Assembly: GCA_947359465.1 (NCBI GenBank)
Contig: OX375872.1
Location: forward strand, 80,645,641 to 80,709,640
Direction of reading: 5' to 3'
From: Metellina segmentata
Taxonomy: Eukaryota > Arthropoda > Arachnida > Araneae > Tetragnathidae
Length of the DNA stretch: 64,000 nt
A model generated the notes under the pieces. The model saw only the letters and a program-made list of their open reading frames with translations. It was not told where the DNA came from and made no database searches. A program made the position numbers and the translations under genes. This document shows, one piece after another, positions 55,469 through 64,000 of this stretch; the stretch's first letter is position 1, and each line of letters begins with the position of its first letter.

Positions 55469-55575
55469 GGTAGGTTTGTATGGTAGATATTTTAATGAAC
55501 ATCGTATTGGAGGAACACAATGGGCTATTGACGACGATCCGGGATCAATCCTCAAGATTAACCCAAGAGAAAAAT
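55469..55575 (-). repeat. SINE-A 3' fragment
   Basis: GGTAGGTTTGTATGGTAGAT, TTTAATGAACATCGTATTGG, AGGAACACAATGGGCTATTG and GATCCGGGATCAATCC. The rest of the SINE is missing and LINE sequence follows. Confidence 0.75.
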
Positions 55576-55697
55576 CAGATTGATCTAACATCCTGAACGA
55601 CATCGTGTGTATTCTGTAAACCCTTCCATCATGTATCGTATAAAACCCTTGCTAAACCCTATATTGCTAGGACGCAAATGCCCTAGCTAACTTCAAA

Positions 55698-56009
55698 TTG
55701 AGAGAACCTTCGATCCCAATTAAGCATCAGCTTTGTAATATCAATGAGTATAGACTAATTACCAAAACCATAGCCAGGTTAAGAACAGGTCTTTACAGAA
55801 AAATGAAGATTGACAGCGACGGTAATAGATCTTACAGAAAGTGTAATAACTGCCCAGATATGGAGTTAACACCAGCTCACATTTTCGATTGTCCAGCAAT
55901 AATTGCGGATCTATTTAAAGTCGGGGTACTTTTCTCAAAACCGAACCTGTACGAGGACAATATAGTGGAGATTGCTAGAGCTGTGATAACTGCTCATGGC
56001 ACCATTTGA
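55698..56009 (+). pseudogene. LINE ORF2 C-terminal end (R1/Jockey-type)
   Basis: A 103-codon frame ends at TGA 56007-56009. It contains TIARLRTGLYRKMKIDSDG, then a Cys-X2-Cys-X8-His-X3-Cys motif (CNNCPDMELTPAHIFDC) and the ending EIARAVITAHGTI. A CCHC motif after the RNase H-like region is typical of the C-terminus of ORF2 in R1/Jockey-type LINEs of arthropods. Reverse transcriptase and endonuclease are absent, as expected for a 5'-truncated copy. The sequence GTCGTGGACACGACATC just after the stop fits a 3' UTR of this type. Upstream, frame-broken sequence of the same element may reach 55626. Confidence 0.6.
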
Positions 56010-56780
56010 ACAAGACTCGTCGTGGACACGACATCATAATCGTATAAGACACTTCCATTTTTTAAAGTTATTTTTATTCACACAAAGCAAGTGCAACTCG
56101 AGTCGGATATGTACACAAGCGCATGAAAATTATTAAAGTTTTGATGGTTCAAATCCTTGAAATACACTGCTCTACACTGCCTATGAGTTTAGAAAGTCTT
56201 TTTGTAGCTCCATTGACATTTTTATTTTAAAACGCATTTTAAAGAAGACGACAAAATTTCATTCAAACATTTCCAAAAATGTCTAGGAACAGTTTTTTTA
56301 GTAACAAAACGTGGGACTTTTAGGAAGTCTTTTTGTAGCTCCATTAACATTTTTATTTTATAACGCATTTTAAAGATGACGACAAAATTTAATTCAAACA
56401 TTTCCAAAAATGTTTAGGAACAGTTTTTTTAAAACGAAACGGGGGACTTTTCAACAATTACTTATTGAAAAGATTTTGCACATATTTATCGAACACATTT
56501 GTATTTATTTATTAAATGCTCTAATACAATCAAGCACGCACTTTTTTCAAGAAAATTGACGAAATGCCACACGTCATCATGGCATAAACCGCTTAGAAAA
56601 TAGAAACCTAATTATTCTAACATCCCCAACACATTGTGCGTATCAAGTAAATCACTTCCCTTTTAAGTCATCTTCACTCATGCAAAGCACGCGTATAAGA
56701 TTTATTCCGGTTTCGATGGTTCAAATCCTTGAAATATCCTGCTCTATGCTACCTATGAGCTAAGATAGATCCTTTGTAGC
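56010..56780. repeat. LINE 3' flank with 131-bp tandem duplication and a wider duplicate
   Basis: A unit with AAGTCTTTTTGTAGCTCCAT, ACGCATTTTAAAGA, GACGACAAAATTTNATTC and AACATTTCCAAAAATGT is repeated at 56194 and 56325 (131 bp apart) with few differences. A wider duplication also exists: ATGGTTCAAATCCTTGAAAT with CTGCTCTA and CCTATGAG occurs at about 56145 and 56718, preceded in both by CACTTCC(A/C)TTTT and CAAAGCA. The arrangement suggests repeated LINE 3' UTR material. Confidence 0.65.
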
Positions 56781-57088
56781 TTTACTGCTCCACCCTTGCA
56801 AGTAATTGATGTCTCAGACAAGGAGATGTTGGTCTTTAATGACCAGAGACTTAATAGGCAATAATAGTCGCAGCGTGAAAGACCACGCCTCTCTCACCTT
56901 TCGAGACAGTTAGGCGGGAAACAAAGGTTTATGTGTAGCATCTCTGAACAAGGTCTTTTATCGCGAATCGAACTGATTCTGGTTCATGTAAGACCCTACA
57001 AATTATAGCCATTGATGCAAAATAATCTTTATTTAAAAGTTGGCCACAAACATTTTACTTAAAATAAATGTGTATATTAATACTGAAC
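56781..57088. other. No gene recognised
   Basis: Contains a slightly GC-richer stretch near 56870-56990. Nothing assigned. Confidence 0.4.
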
Positions 57089-57407
57089 AGTGGAAGCACG
57101 GTTAAAAGAGTAGCGGACTAGCAATCGGAGAGCTGTCAGTTTAAAACTCGATCTAAGAATAGACCTTTGTGTACGTGGGGGCTGGTGCATATTAAATATG
57201 ACGTGAGCTCAAATGTGTTCACGTTGGCGTGATGTAGAAGTTTGGAGTGTGAGCTGCCAGCTCAGGTGTAACCTCCTCATCTGACAATGATTCAAAACTA
57301 CCAAGTATAAAACTCTGATCTTTCCATTCGGTATTAATGCCGAACCATCGCCAATAGCCCGCTGTGTTGCTCCAGTGCAACGTTAATTTAACTACCATCT
57401 ACCAACC
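57089..57407 (+). repeat. SINE-A copy, full length
   Basis: Head AGCACGGTTAAAAGAGTAGC (box A region), box B region CAGTTTAAAACTCGATC degraded, then GTGTACGTGGGGGCTGGTGC, GTTCACGTTGGCGTGATG, GAGCTGCCAGCTCAGGTG, GCCGAACCATCGCCAATAGC and the 3' end AACTACCATCTACC. Confidence 0.85.
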
Positions 57408-57754
57408 TAAAATAATACTATCCTATTATCATTCGATGCTACCTCTTTCGTAACTTACAGCGTAGTTTGGCATGTTACGCGAGTGCAATTTTCAAAGTTT
57501 CGCTTCGATTAAAAAACAAACGCCAAGCATCGCCAAATAGACTATAAATAAAATTGGTTTTTAATCGGTATTACGTTTTCTCTTCCCGCATAGTTACAAA
57601 CGATGATGGTCTTGCTTTATCGTGACTATTGTTTGGATATTTTTACTCTCATCTACACTTTTTTTTTTCATGTTTTAAATCTACCTTTTATCTTTTTCTT
57701 GGGTTTGTTATTTAAATGTTTTGTGCTTTTATTGGGTTATATTCTATCTTTTGT

Positions 57755-57825
57755 TTGGCGTAGCTTGTTCGGTTTTGGATCTTGCGCCATAGAACCCCAA
57801 CATCCAATCCAATCCTCTTATTGTT
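57755..57825 (+). repeat. SINE-B tail
   Basis: TTTGTTTGGCGTAGCTTGTTC, GGATCTTGCGCCATAGAACC and CCAACATCCAATCCAATCC match the 3' tail of the SINE-B family. Confidence 0.5.
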
Positions 57826-57948
57826 CATGTCAACATTGAAAAGCCCTCTCACTTTATCACAAGTGACAGAATTCACTAAAGGAAATTTCATTGAAGAGAC
57901 AAAATATTTTGTTAACCCTAACCCTCCTAACCTAAAAGTTAATATTAA

Positions 57949-58040
57949 CTCTCCTGGTGGTTTATCTTCGAGTAGAAAACTGCCCTGTAGTGACCAGGAC
58001 CAGGTTCATAAACCTGTTCCAAACAGCCACCAGTTCTGGG
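57949..58040. repeat. Possible TTAA MITE end
   Basis: TTAA at 57945-57948 is followed by CTCTCCTGGTGGTTTATCTT, close to the left end of the TTAA MITE family. A possible inverted counterpart (AAACAGCCACCAGTTCTGGG) ends near 58040 but no TTAA follows. It may be a very short or damaged copy. Confidence 0.4.
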
Positions 58041-58582
58041 CAATAGAACAATGAAAAATATACTAAAGATACCAGTTTGAATTTTTTTTTCTTTATTCGA
58101 TAGACATTTATTTTTTCTGAAATTAAAATTGAGTTTTCGTTTTTGTACCATTTTTATAAAACCACAAATTATGGGCCTTCTTTCTTAAAAATTTGTAAGA
58201 AATAATTATTTCCCACATTAACAAACGGTCATTTCAATATTATCTATAATGACTGTACAACGTGTTGGGAAATTGTATTTACCAAATTTTTAACTTGCTT
58301 CCTTTAGTTCTAGTTCCTTAGAAATGGTATCTCGTAGCTAAAGGGGTGTAGGTTTTCGATTAGTGTAGAATGTGGACCCAACACGTATATATTCATTAAA
58401 TAACAACATCGATTGTTTGAAAACATCTTCACAGACATTCTATTTATCGAGAAGATAAAAACTGATTAGAAGACATACAGGGTGACTTCAGAATGTAGAA
58501 CGGATATATTTGTATTAAGCCCCTCGGTGGGTTCAGAGAAATAAGGTTAAATACCCAGAATGTTAATTTACCTGATTTTATG
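58041..58582. other. AT-rich DNA, nothing recognised
   Basis: No open frame or repeat family recognised between the SINE-B tail region and the mariner-like element. Confidence 0.4.
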
Positions 58583-58584
58583 TA

Positions 58585-59700
58585 CAGTCACGGGAAAAAA
58601 CGAACCACCCCTCTTTATTTGAACAATTTTAACAGAAGAGAAAATTCAAAGATGGCGATTGACAGAAACTGATGTCTTCTAAAAATTCCAATTCATAAAA
58701 TTTGCATAAGGGCCGTCTTCATATTAAATTGAGCGTCAATTTCATAGTTTCCAATAGAAACCACCTATTTCGACACACAATTTAGAATCTATATCAAAAT
58801 TTAACTTCCGATACCAACTTTCATGTAATTAAGTCTTAATGAGTGCAGTAAGATTAGAACTTCGTATGTGAAATCAGTTTCTTAGAATTTTATGGATATC
58901 TTCCTAAGTAATATCTCTCTAACGCTGATTTTTGTACCATGTTACTGTAAAGCAACCCTAACAAAATTGAATTAATATTTTATTTAAAAATAGTTTTTAG
59001 CGTGCAATAATAATTACTAAATTGATGTTTGAAAAATTATGTATTGAAACCTTATTATATTTTGATGAAAATAGATTTCGAAAATTTTTTAATATGGCCA
59101 TGTAAAATTTCAACTCATTCCAATTATTAGTTTTTGCGCTACATTAAATTTTCCTCATTATTGCGATTTTAGGGTGCAACGAAAAGTTTAATAAACGTCT
59201 GACAAACCCCGGATAATAATTTCTCGTATCGAATAAACTTTCATAGGTAGTATTATAATGTAATTTTCAAATTGTTTGCACTTGCGTAATAAATTAAATA
59301 ATTATCGGACTGTTGAAAAATACGTTTGAAATGTGTTCAAATTTGAAATTCAGGTAGATATAACTACAATTAATCTCGATCTACAAGTAGCCACTTTCTA
59401 TTTCTAGACGATCCCTGAAATTTGCACAAACTTTAATAACTCGGAATATAAAGGTAGTAGTCATAAAATTTGATATTTAGACTAATTAAACGATGCAGAA
59501 TCTGATTATGGAATCAAAACATGGTGTTTCCATTAGATATTTGGTGTTTGTGCAGATTTTGAAGACGCCCCCTTATGCAATTTTTTTGGATTTGAATTTG
59601 TAGAAGACGTTATTCACTAATGAATAACATCTTTGAATTTTTTCGAGTATGAATAGTGCACGAAATAAAGGAGGTGGCTCGTTTTCTTTTTCCGAGATTG
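58585..59700. mobile_element. Degenerate Tc1/mariner-like element, 1116 bp
   Basis: The left end CAGTCACGGGAAAAAACGAA is preceded by TA (58583-58584); the right end read inward is CAATCTCGGAAAAAGAAAAC and is followed by TA (59701-59702). Similarity continues inward: CCACCCCTCTTTATTT versus CCACCTCCTTTATTT, AAAATTCAAAGATG in both, GTCTTCTANAAATTC and TTGCATAAGGG with GTCTTCA. The imperfect inverted repeat spans more than 100 bp. I found no transposase frame in the interior, so it is a decayed or non-autonomous copy. Confidence 0.65.
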
Positions 59701-59702
59701 TA

Positions 59703-60744
59703 CCTTTTTGGGATTTTAACTTTCCTCAATCTTGAATTCAATTTCCCTGCTGCAATTAATTCTATTGTTTCTGCTGCACTGTGATGAAATATCAAATATA
59801 TAATTTTTAAAGTATGGAAACTTTTTCTTTGTTTCTGAAATATATGACATTAACTTGGAGATGGAAGGTACTCCTGAGTATGATAACCTCCCAATAACTT
59901 TTTAACGGAGAACTTCAACTTAACTATTCTGTCCTAGACGATGACATAATTTTACTTCCCCCTCCCCCAGTAAGAGAAAGTTTGTGGTGTGGACACAAGT
60001 GTAAAATTCCATCTTCGATGATGCGTTAGTGTGCGTGACAGAAGAAGTAAAAATCGAGAGAGGGGAGGATTCCGGGATGTCGATTCTGGCAGAGATTCAG
60101 CCTCTGGAGCATGCGAATCATTTGCCTGAGACGGATGATCATCGATAACGAAGGCAGAATTTCTTTAGCCACGGGTAGTGAAGCGTTAAACAATAATTGG
60201 ATGCGGTTTGTTAGCATTTTTATCCCTCTTTTGCTTTTACTTTATGTCTCCCACTCTAGCCGCTATCTAATAATGGGGATTTTTGTCTCCTCCTGAATTA
60301 ATTGAAGGCAATTTCTGAAGTATTAGGGCCTTCATATGAGTCTAAATAAAACTTTAAGTATTGCGAAGAACATTGGTCTCCAAAAGATTTGGTTATACGA
60401 AAGGTGTTGAAATTCGTTCTGTTGTATATTACATAAGAAACATCTTCATATACCTGCATTGATTATCGGTAAACTTGACAAACGTCTTTGATTTCTACAA
60501 TTTTGAAAGTGATTTAGGAGAAGATACTCAAGTCAAGAACACAAAATATTTAGTCATAAAAAGGATGATGAAAACTTTCTTGTTCTGTAATCACATAGTA
60601 GTAATAGATAATGCGGTGTCACTAAAAAGTCCTGAAACAATCGTTAATCAATGTATAAAAATCGTTCTGAAAATTATTTATCATGATAGTTAAAAATATA
60701 TATTTTCAAATATTTAGAAATTGTATTTTTTCCTGCAACAATTT
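59703..60744. other. No gene recognised
   Basis: A GC-richer patch at 60045-60190 has short frames on both strands (63 codons minus, 61 plus). A 72-codon frame at 60475-60693 has no motif. Confidence 0.45.
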
Positions 60745-60821
60745 ACTTGAATCTTTCCCTTCAGGATTGATTTCGGAAATTCACCAATAACCCGTTGTGT
60801 TGCATCAGCTGTCTACCTACA
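60745..60821 (+). repeat. SINE-A 3' fragment
   Basis: CTTGAATCTTTCCCTTCAGG, ATTGATTTCGG, CCAATAACCCGTTGTGTTGC and TGTCTACCTAC. A deletion removed the CAGTGCGACGTTAATT part. Confidence 0.7.
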
Positions 60822-61665
60822 TTGCCATAGAATTTGTAAAACGAACTTATAAAGTTGATTGGAAAATAGCTTTATACTTATAATGACTAGAATATTTCAG
60901 AAATATGAGGTATTTCTATTTGAGGATATGCGTAGAACGAGCTTGAATTTAATTGAAACTGCTGATTTAAAAAAAATAAAATTAAGCAGCTCGAAAAATT
61001 GTAGGAAATTTTGGTACACGCATTGATATAGCTTTTATAACTACTAATCCTGTGTGTTTGAAGAATCATTATTTAATTGACAAGTAGTCTTTAGTGATGA
61101 TTTATGAGACTAGCATATTTTGTGTGCGTGATAATATTCAATAAATCATACATTAAGGATAATCAGAGACACTTGCAGTGCATGTATTACTTTTCAATTG
61201 CAATGAAAGTAATTGTGTGTATTGTTACTATCTATTACAAGGGACTAAATACTTTGAATGATATATTTCCAAATATTAATAATACAATAACGCAATAAAA
61301 ACAAAAAGCAGGAAGCACGATTGATGATATACAGACATACGGTTTATTGATTGTTTAATGTTGTCACTCTATAACACTGGTGACATCTTAGACTACTATT
61401 GAGCATTCGTGAGTCCAATATGAACTTAAATCCACTCACATTGAGTACCCACAGTTTTGACAGTAATAAGTTCATATCTTCCAAAATAGGTATTAGTGTT
61501 ACAGGTATATATCAGATTAAAAATTGAATACAAAATAGATCCAACTCTCTTTATTCACGCATCGTTCATAGTAGAGTAAATTCAGTTTCCATTCGGTAGG
61601 GAATAATGTTTTGTATAAATTCCTAATCAGAAATTTGCATGAAGGACAATAATATAAATTTATGT
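60822..61665. other. AT-rich DNA, no gene recognised
   Basis: Frames of 60 (minus) and 64 (plus) codons have no motif. Confidence 0.5.
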
Positions 61666-61668
61666 GTA

Positions 61669-62361
61669 CACTTTATTATTTCCAATGCCACATCCGATTT
61701 TGCGCCAAATTTCAAATTTTTAACAAATTAAATAATTATTCCATGCATTTGTTCCAGTCATATCTGGATTATGAGTATGGAAAATTTGGAGCACTAAATA
61801 TTAAATTAGCTTCCCAGAATATTATCCGTATCTTTTGAAAAAAATTCCCCATATAACTTTGAAATTTGTTTTACAACACTATTAAAGAAGCCAAAAAAAA
61901 TGTACGTAATATTAATGAGAAAATGTTTAGTATGCGGAATTAATTATGAAAGTAATCAAAGTAATAATAAATAGAAACTCATATATTTTGAAGAAAATCG
62001 ATGCAGGACTTGTTTTACCACAATGCTAAATTTTAGAAATTTAGTCCAAAAAGTTAATCACATCATTTTACAAAAAAAATGTCTAATAGGAATATTAAAT
62101 TTATTATAGTGAAAACACTACCAAGAGAAAACAGAGCTAAAATTTTGAATGTAAGTATAAAAGTATCAACTTCGTGTTCGAGGTTAAATTTTGGTATACT
62201 TTCGGGGGATTTGGAGTCACAAGGGTACTTAGAAATTCTGATATTGAAAAATGAAATAACTCACTTTTTAGGCATCCATTGTTGTAAATAAAGTCTTGGA
62301 TCTATTTCCTTCAAAATATATGAAAATTAATATTCATAATTAGTTCGAATATTAATTGGAT

Positions 62362-62408
<47 letters not shown>

Positions 62409-62691
62409 ATTGCGCACTCAAAAATATCTTAAAAATACTATGCAGATTTTGTTTGGGCTTTTAACAACATATTAAAAATTTCAACAGTAAAGGGAGATTA
62501 TTTCGGAAGATATGCATAAAAATCTGGGAAGCTAATTTAACATTTGGAACATAAAATTTTCATACTCATAATCCGGAAACGGTTGGAGCAAATGACTTGA
62601 AACGTGTTGATCTCTATCTCTATTTAATTTTGATAAAAATTTGAAATTTGGCGTCAAAACGAGTGATGTCAATGGAAATTATTAAACTGTG
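61669..62691. mobile_element. Foldback element with about 200-bp inverted arms
   Basis: The left arm (about 61669-61870) and the right arm (about 62490-62691) are inverted copies. Matching blocks include TTATTATTTCCA / AATAATTTCCA, GCGCCAAATTTCAAATTTTT / ACGCCAAATTTCAAATTTTT, GGATTATGAGTATG in both and TTAAATTAGCTTCCCAGA in both. Arms are diverged but clearly collinear. The loop of about 600 bp holds a (CT)n run and no recognisable protein. No target duplication was found, so the superfamily is unresolved. Confidence 0.65.
62363..62405. repeat. (CT)n microsatellite
   Basis: About 21 uninterrupted CT dinucleotides in the loop of the foldback element. Confidence 0.95.
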
Positions 62692-63040
62692 GAGAAAAGT
62701 TACCGAAACGTTTTTTAAGGTTAGTTTGTTTATGTTTCATTGCGCAAGTCCAGTAATAGACAAGCTGCGCCGAAACGATTTAAGGAAATTGTAAAAATGA
62801 TAAATTAACACCTGCATACACGTGCCGTCACAACTCGAAGATTTAAATTAATGTTGTTATTTTGTTGGAATAAAAATTTGTTGTTTTAAATTAAAGTTGT
62901 GTGCTTCATTTGTAATTATGAAAACGTATTTATAAAATTAAATGCCGTCTATGGTATGCATACAAGTAGTGGCATCGGACATTTGGATATCGCATGATGA
63001 AGCCTTGTGCATTAAAGAAAGAATGTTCTTTTCTTCTTTT
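62692..63040. other. AT-rich DNA, nothing recognised
   Basis: Spacer between the foldback element and the integrase relic; no feature assigned. Confidence 0.4.
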
Positions 63041-63044
63041 AAAC

Positions 63045-63657
63045 TGGATACATGTTGGCTTCCGTACTGAAATTCATTGGACTATGGCATATAACCCCAA
63101 AGCCAATGCGATAGTATAGCGTCTGTATCGAATTCAGAAGGCTGCTTTAAAGTGTAAATCTAAAACAAAATCCTAGCTCAAAACGTTGAATTTAATTCTA
63201 ACAGGCTTAAGAACTGTTGTTCGAAAAGAATTTGAATATTCATAAGCATAACTTGTCTACGGACAAACCTTGCATTTGCCAAGTGTGCATTTAATTACCC
63301 GTTCCAAAGCATGTTGAACATTGTACATTTTCCAAAAACAAACTGCTCATATGTTTTTCTTTGAATAGATGTGGATCGTAAGTCTCTTTAACCGCCCTAT
63401 GATGAACAATTTGCTGTTATGAAGCGGAAAAATGGAAAGTATTTTTTTTACAAGTACCAAAAGAAAATAAATGTATTTCCATAGATCATCTGAAGCCCGA
63501 CTATTTGTTGTCAAAATCTAAACTGCCTGTTCAAAAAGTTCCATCATATAATTTAAAGATAACGCTGTCTTCATACAAGGTTCCAGTTTCATCAGATAAG
63601 AACACGGTGCCGCCTGCTAAACTTCCATATTTCACTTTGAATATATTCGGTTCGTAA
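63045..63657 (+). pseudogene. Gypsy-like integrase C-terminal relic
   Basis: One frame encodes FRTEIHWTMAYNPKANAIV, a stop, RLYRIQKAALKCKSKTKS, a stop, then LILTGLRTVVRKEFE. This follows the layout of the Ty3/Gypsy integrase core end (TAYHP.AN..VER..R.LK.AL, then L.LLGIRT). After a gap and frame changes, PPYDEQFAVMKRKNGKYF and SIDHLKPDYLLSKSKL match the post-core region (PY.GPF.V..R..K.F, then SIDRLKP). The frame ends at TAA near 63655. The third catalytic residue (E of VER) lies where the first stop occurs. Multiple stops and shifts mark it as long dead. No LTR was recognised. Confidence 0.6.
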
Positions 63658-63750
63658 GTCTCTTCAACTGCCCTATGATAGATCTATTTTGGTAATTAAA
63701 TGGAAATGGAAAATACTTCATTTACAGGAGTAAATGAATTTCCATAGATC
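63650..63750 (+). repeat. Partial duplicate of the integrase tail region
   Basis: GGTTCGTAAGTCTCTTCAAC, TGCCCTATGATAGATC and ATTTCCATAGATCATTTAAA repeat, with changes, the stretch at 63370-63490 (GGATCGTAAGTCTCTTTAAC, CGCCCTATGATGAAC, ATTTCCATAGATCATCTGAA). The offset is about 280 bp, a tandem duplication within the relic. Confidence 0.65.
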
Positions 63751-63756
63751 ATTTAA

Positions 63757-64000
63757 ACCCTCCTGGTGGTTGTTTTGATTAGGTATCTCGTCATTTGCAA
63801 AACAATCAGCGGATCCTGGTGGACCATATATCTCGTCATTAGAAGAAAACTGACCGGGTCTTGATCTTGTCATCATCAATAAATTGGCATTAACTTTATG
63901 ATGAGATATCATGTCATTAGCAAAATTATTCAGATTATAATGTACGAGAATTCACGTCCGTCTAAACCAATTGGAGAATCAAATGTGTGGTAGATGGCCT
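63757..64000. mobile_element. TTAA MITE (piggyBac-like), right end not resolved
   Basis: TTAA at 63753-63756 precedes ACCCTCCTGGTGGTTGTTTT, and the body has ATCTCGTCATTAGAAG, GAAAACTGACCGGGTCTTGA and GATGAGATATCATGTCATTA, all typical of the TTAA MITE family. Toward 63950-63975 the sequence (GTCCGTCTAAACCAATTGG) could be the decayed right end, but no TTAA follows before the window ends. Confidence 0.65.

Overview
This window reads as repeat-rich, AT-rich arthropod nuclear DNA. I could not support any intact host protein-coding gene, rRNA gene or stand-alone tRNA gene. Open reading frames are mostly short and without recognisable domains. The recognisable coding sequence is all transposon-derived and broken. 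The mix of elements (a Tc1-like transposase of the type common in spider genomes, a DUF4817-type mariner, a LINE ORF2 end with a C-terminal CCHC motif, abundant tRNA-headed SINEs) suggests a chelicerate, most likely a spider. That placement is inference from remembered family distribution, not a database match.

Layout. 0-6.7 kb: mini-satellite, tandem duplications, SINE copies, a TTAA-flanked MITE and two GC-richer unassigned blocks. 6.7-8.5 kb: second TTAA MITE, a Helitron-like repeat and SINE pieces. 8.5-17 kb: mostly featureless AT-rich DNA with one TTAA MITE (10.35-10.58 kb), SINE copies and tandem repeats. 17-21 kb: the end of a hAT-type element, a SINE, a diverged TTAA MITE and a 785-bp piggyBac-like element with a broken transposase N-terminus. 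22-24.2 kb: a second Helitron-like copy and associated small repeats. 24.6-26.8 kb: a SINE interrupted by a hAT-type element made largely of ATCGATGT repeats, with a 345-bp tandem duplication across the SINE/hAT boundary, followed by two copies of a second SINE. 28.4-29.9 kb: a non-autonomous Helitron with recognisable ends. 31.9-33.3 kb: tandem duplications. 37.8-39.8 kb: a diverged satellite of roughly 225-bp units. 42.3-44.9 kb: third Helitron-like copy, a short basic reading-frame relic, a triplicated 278-bp repeat and a GC-rich block. 45.1-46.7 kb: a SINE and a complete hAT-type element with a perfect 8-bp target duplication. 49.9-53.1 kb: two TA-flanked elements 0.75 kb apart, a young-looking internally deleted DUF4817 mariner and a Tc1-like element with a four-stop transposase. 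55-57.4 kb: SINEs and a LINE 3' end with tandemly repeated downstream DNA. 58.6-62.7 kb: a degenerate mariner-like element and a large inverted-repeat element. 63.0-64.0 kb: a Gypsy-like integrase relic next to the start of another TTAA repeat.

The main story is several families of non-autonomous transposons living off different transposase classes (Tc1/mariner, piggyBac, hAT, Helitron), with about two dozen copies or fragments of one tRNA-headed SINE interspersed in both orientations. The least ordinary structure is the hAT-type element built from palindromic ATCGATGT units.
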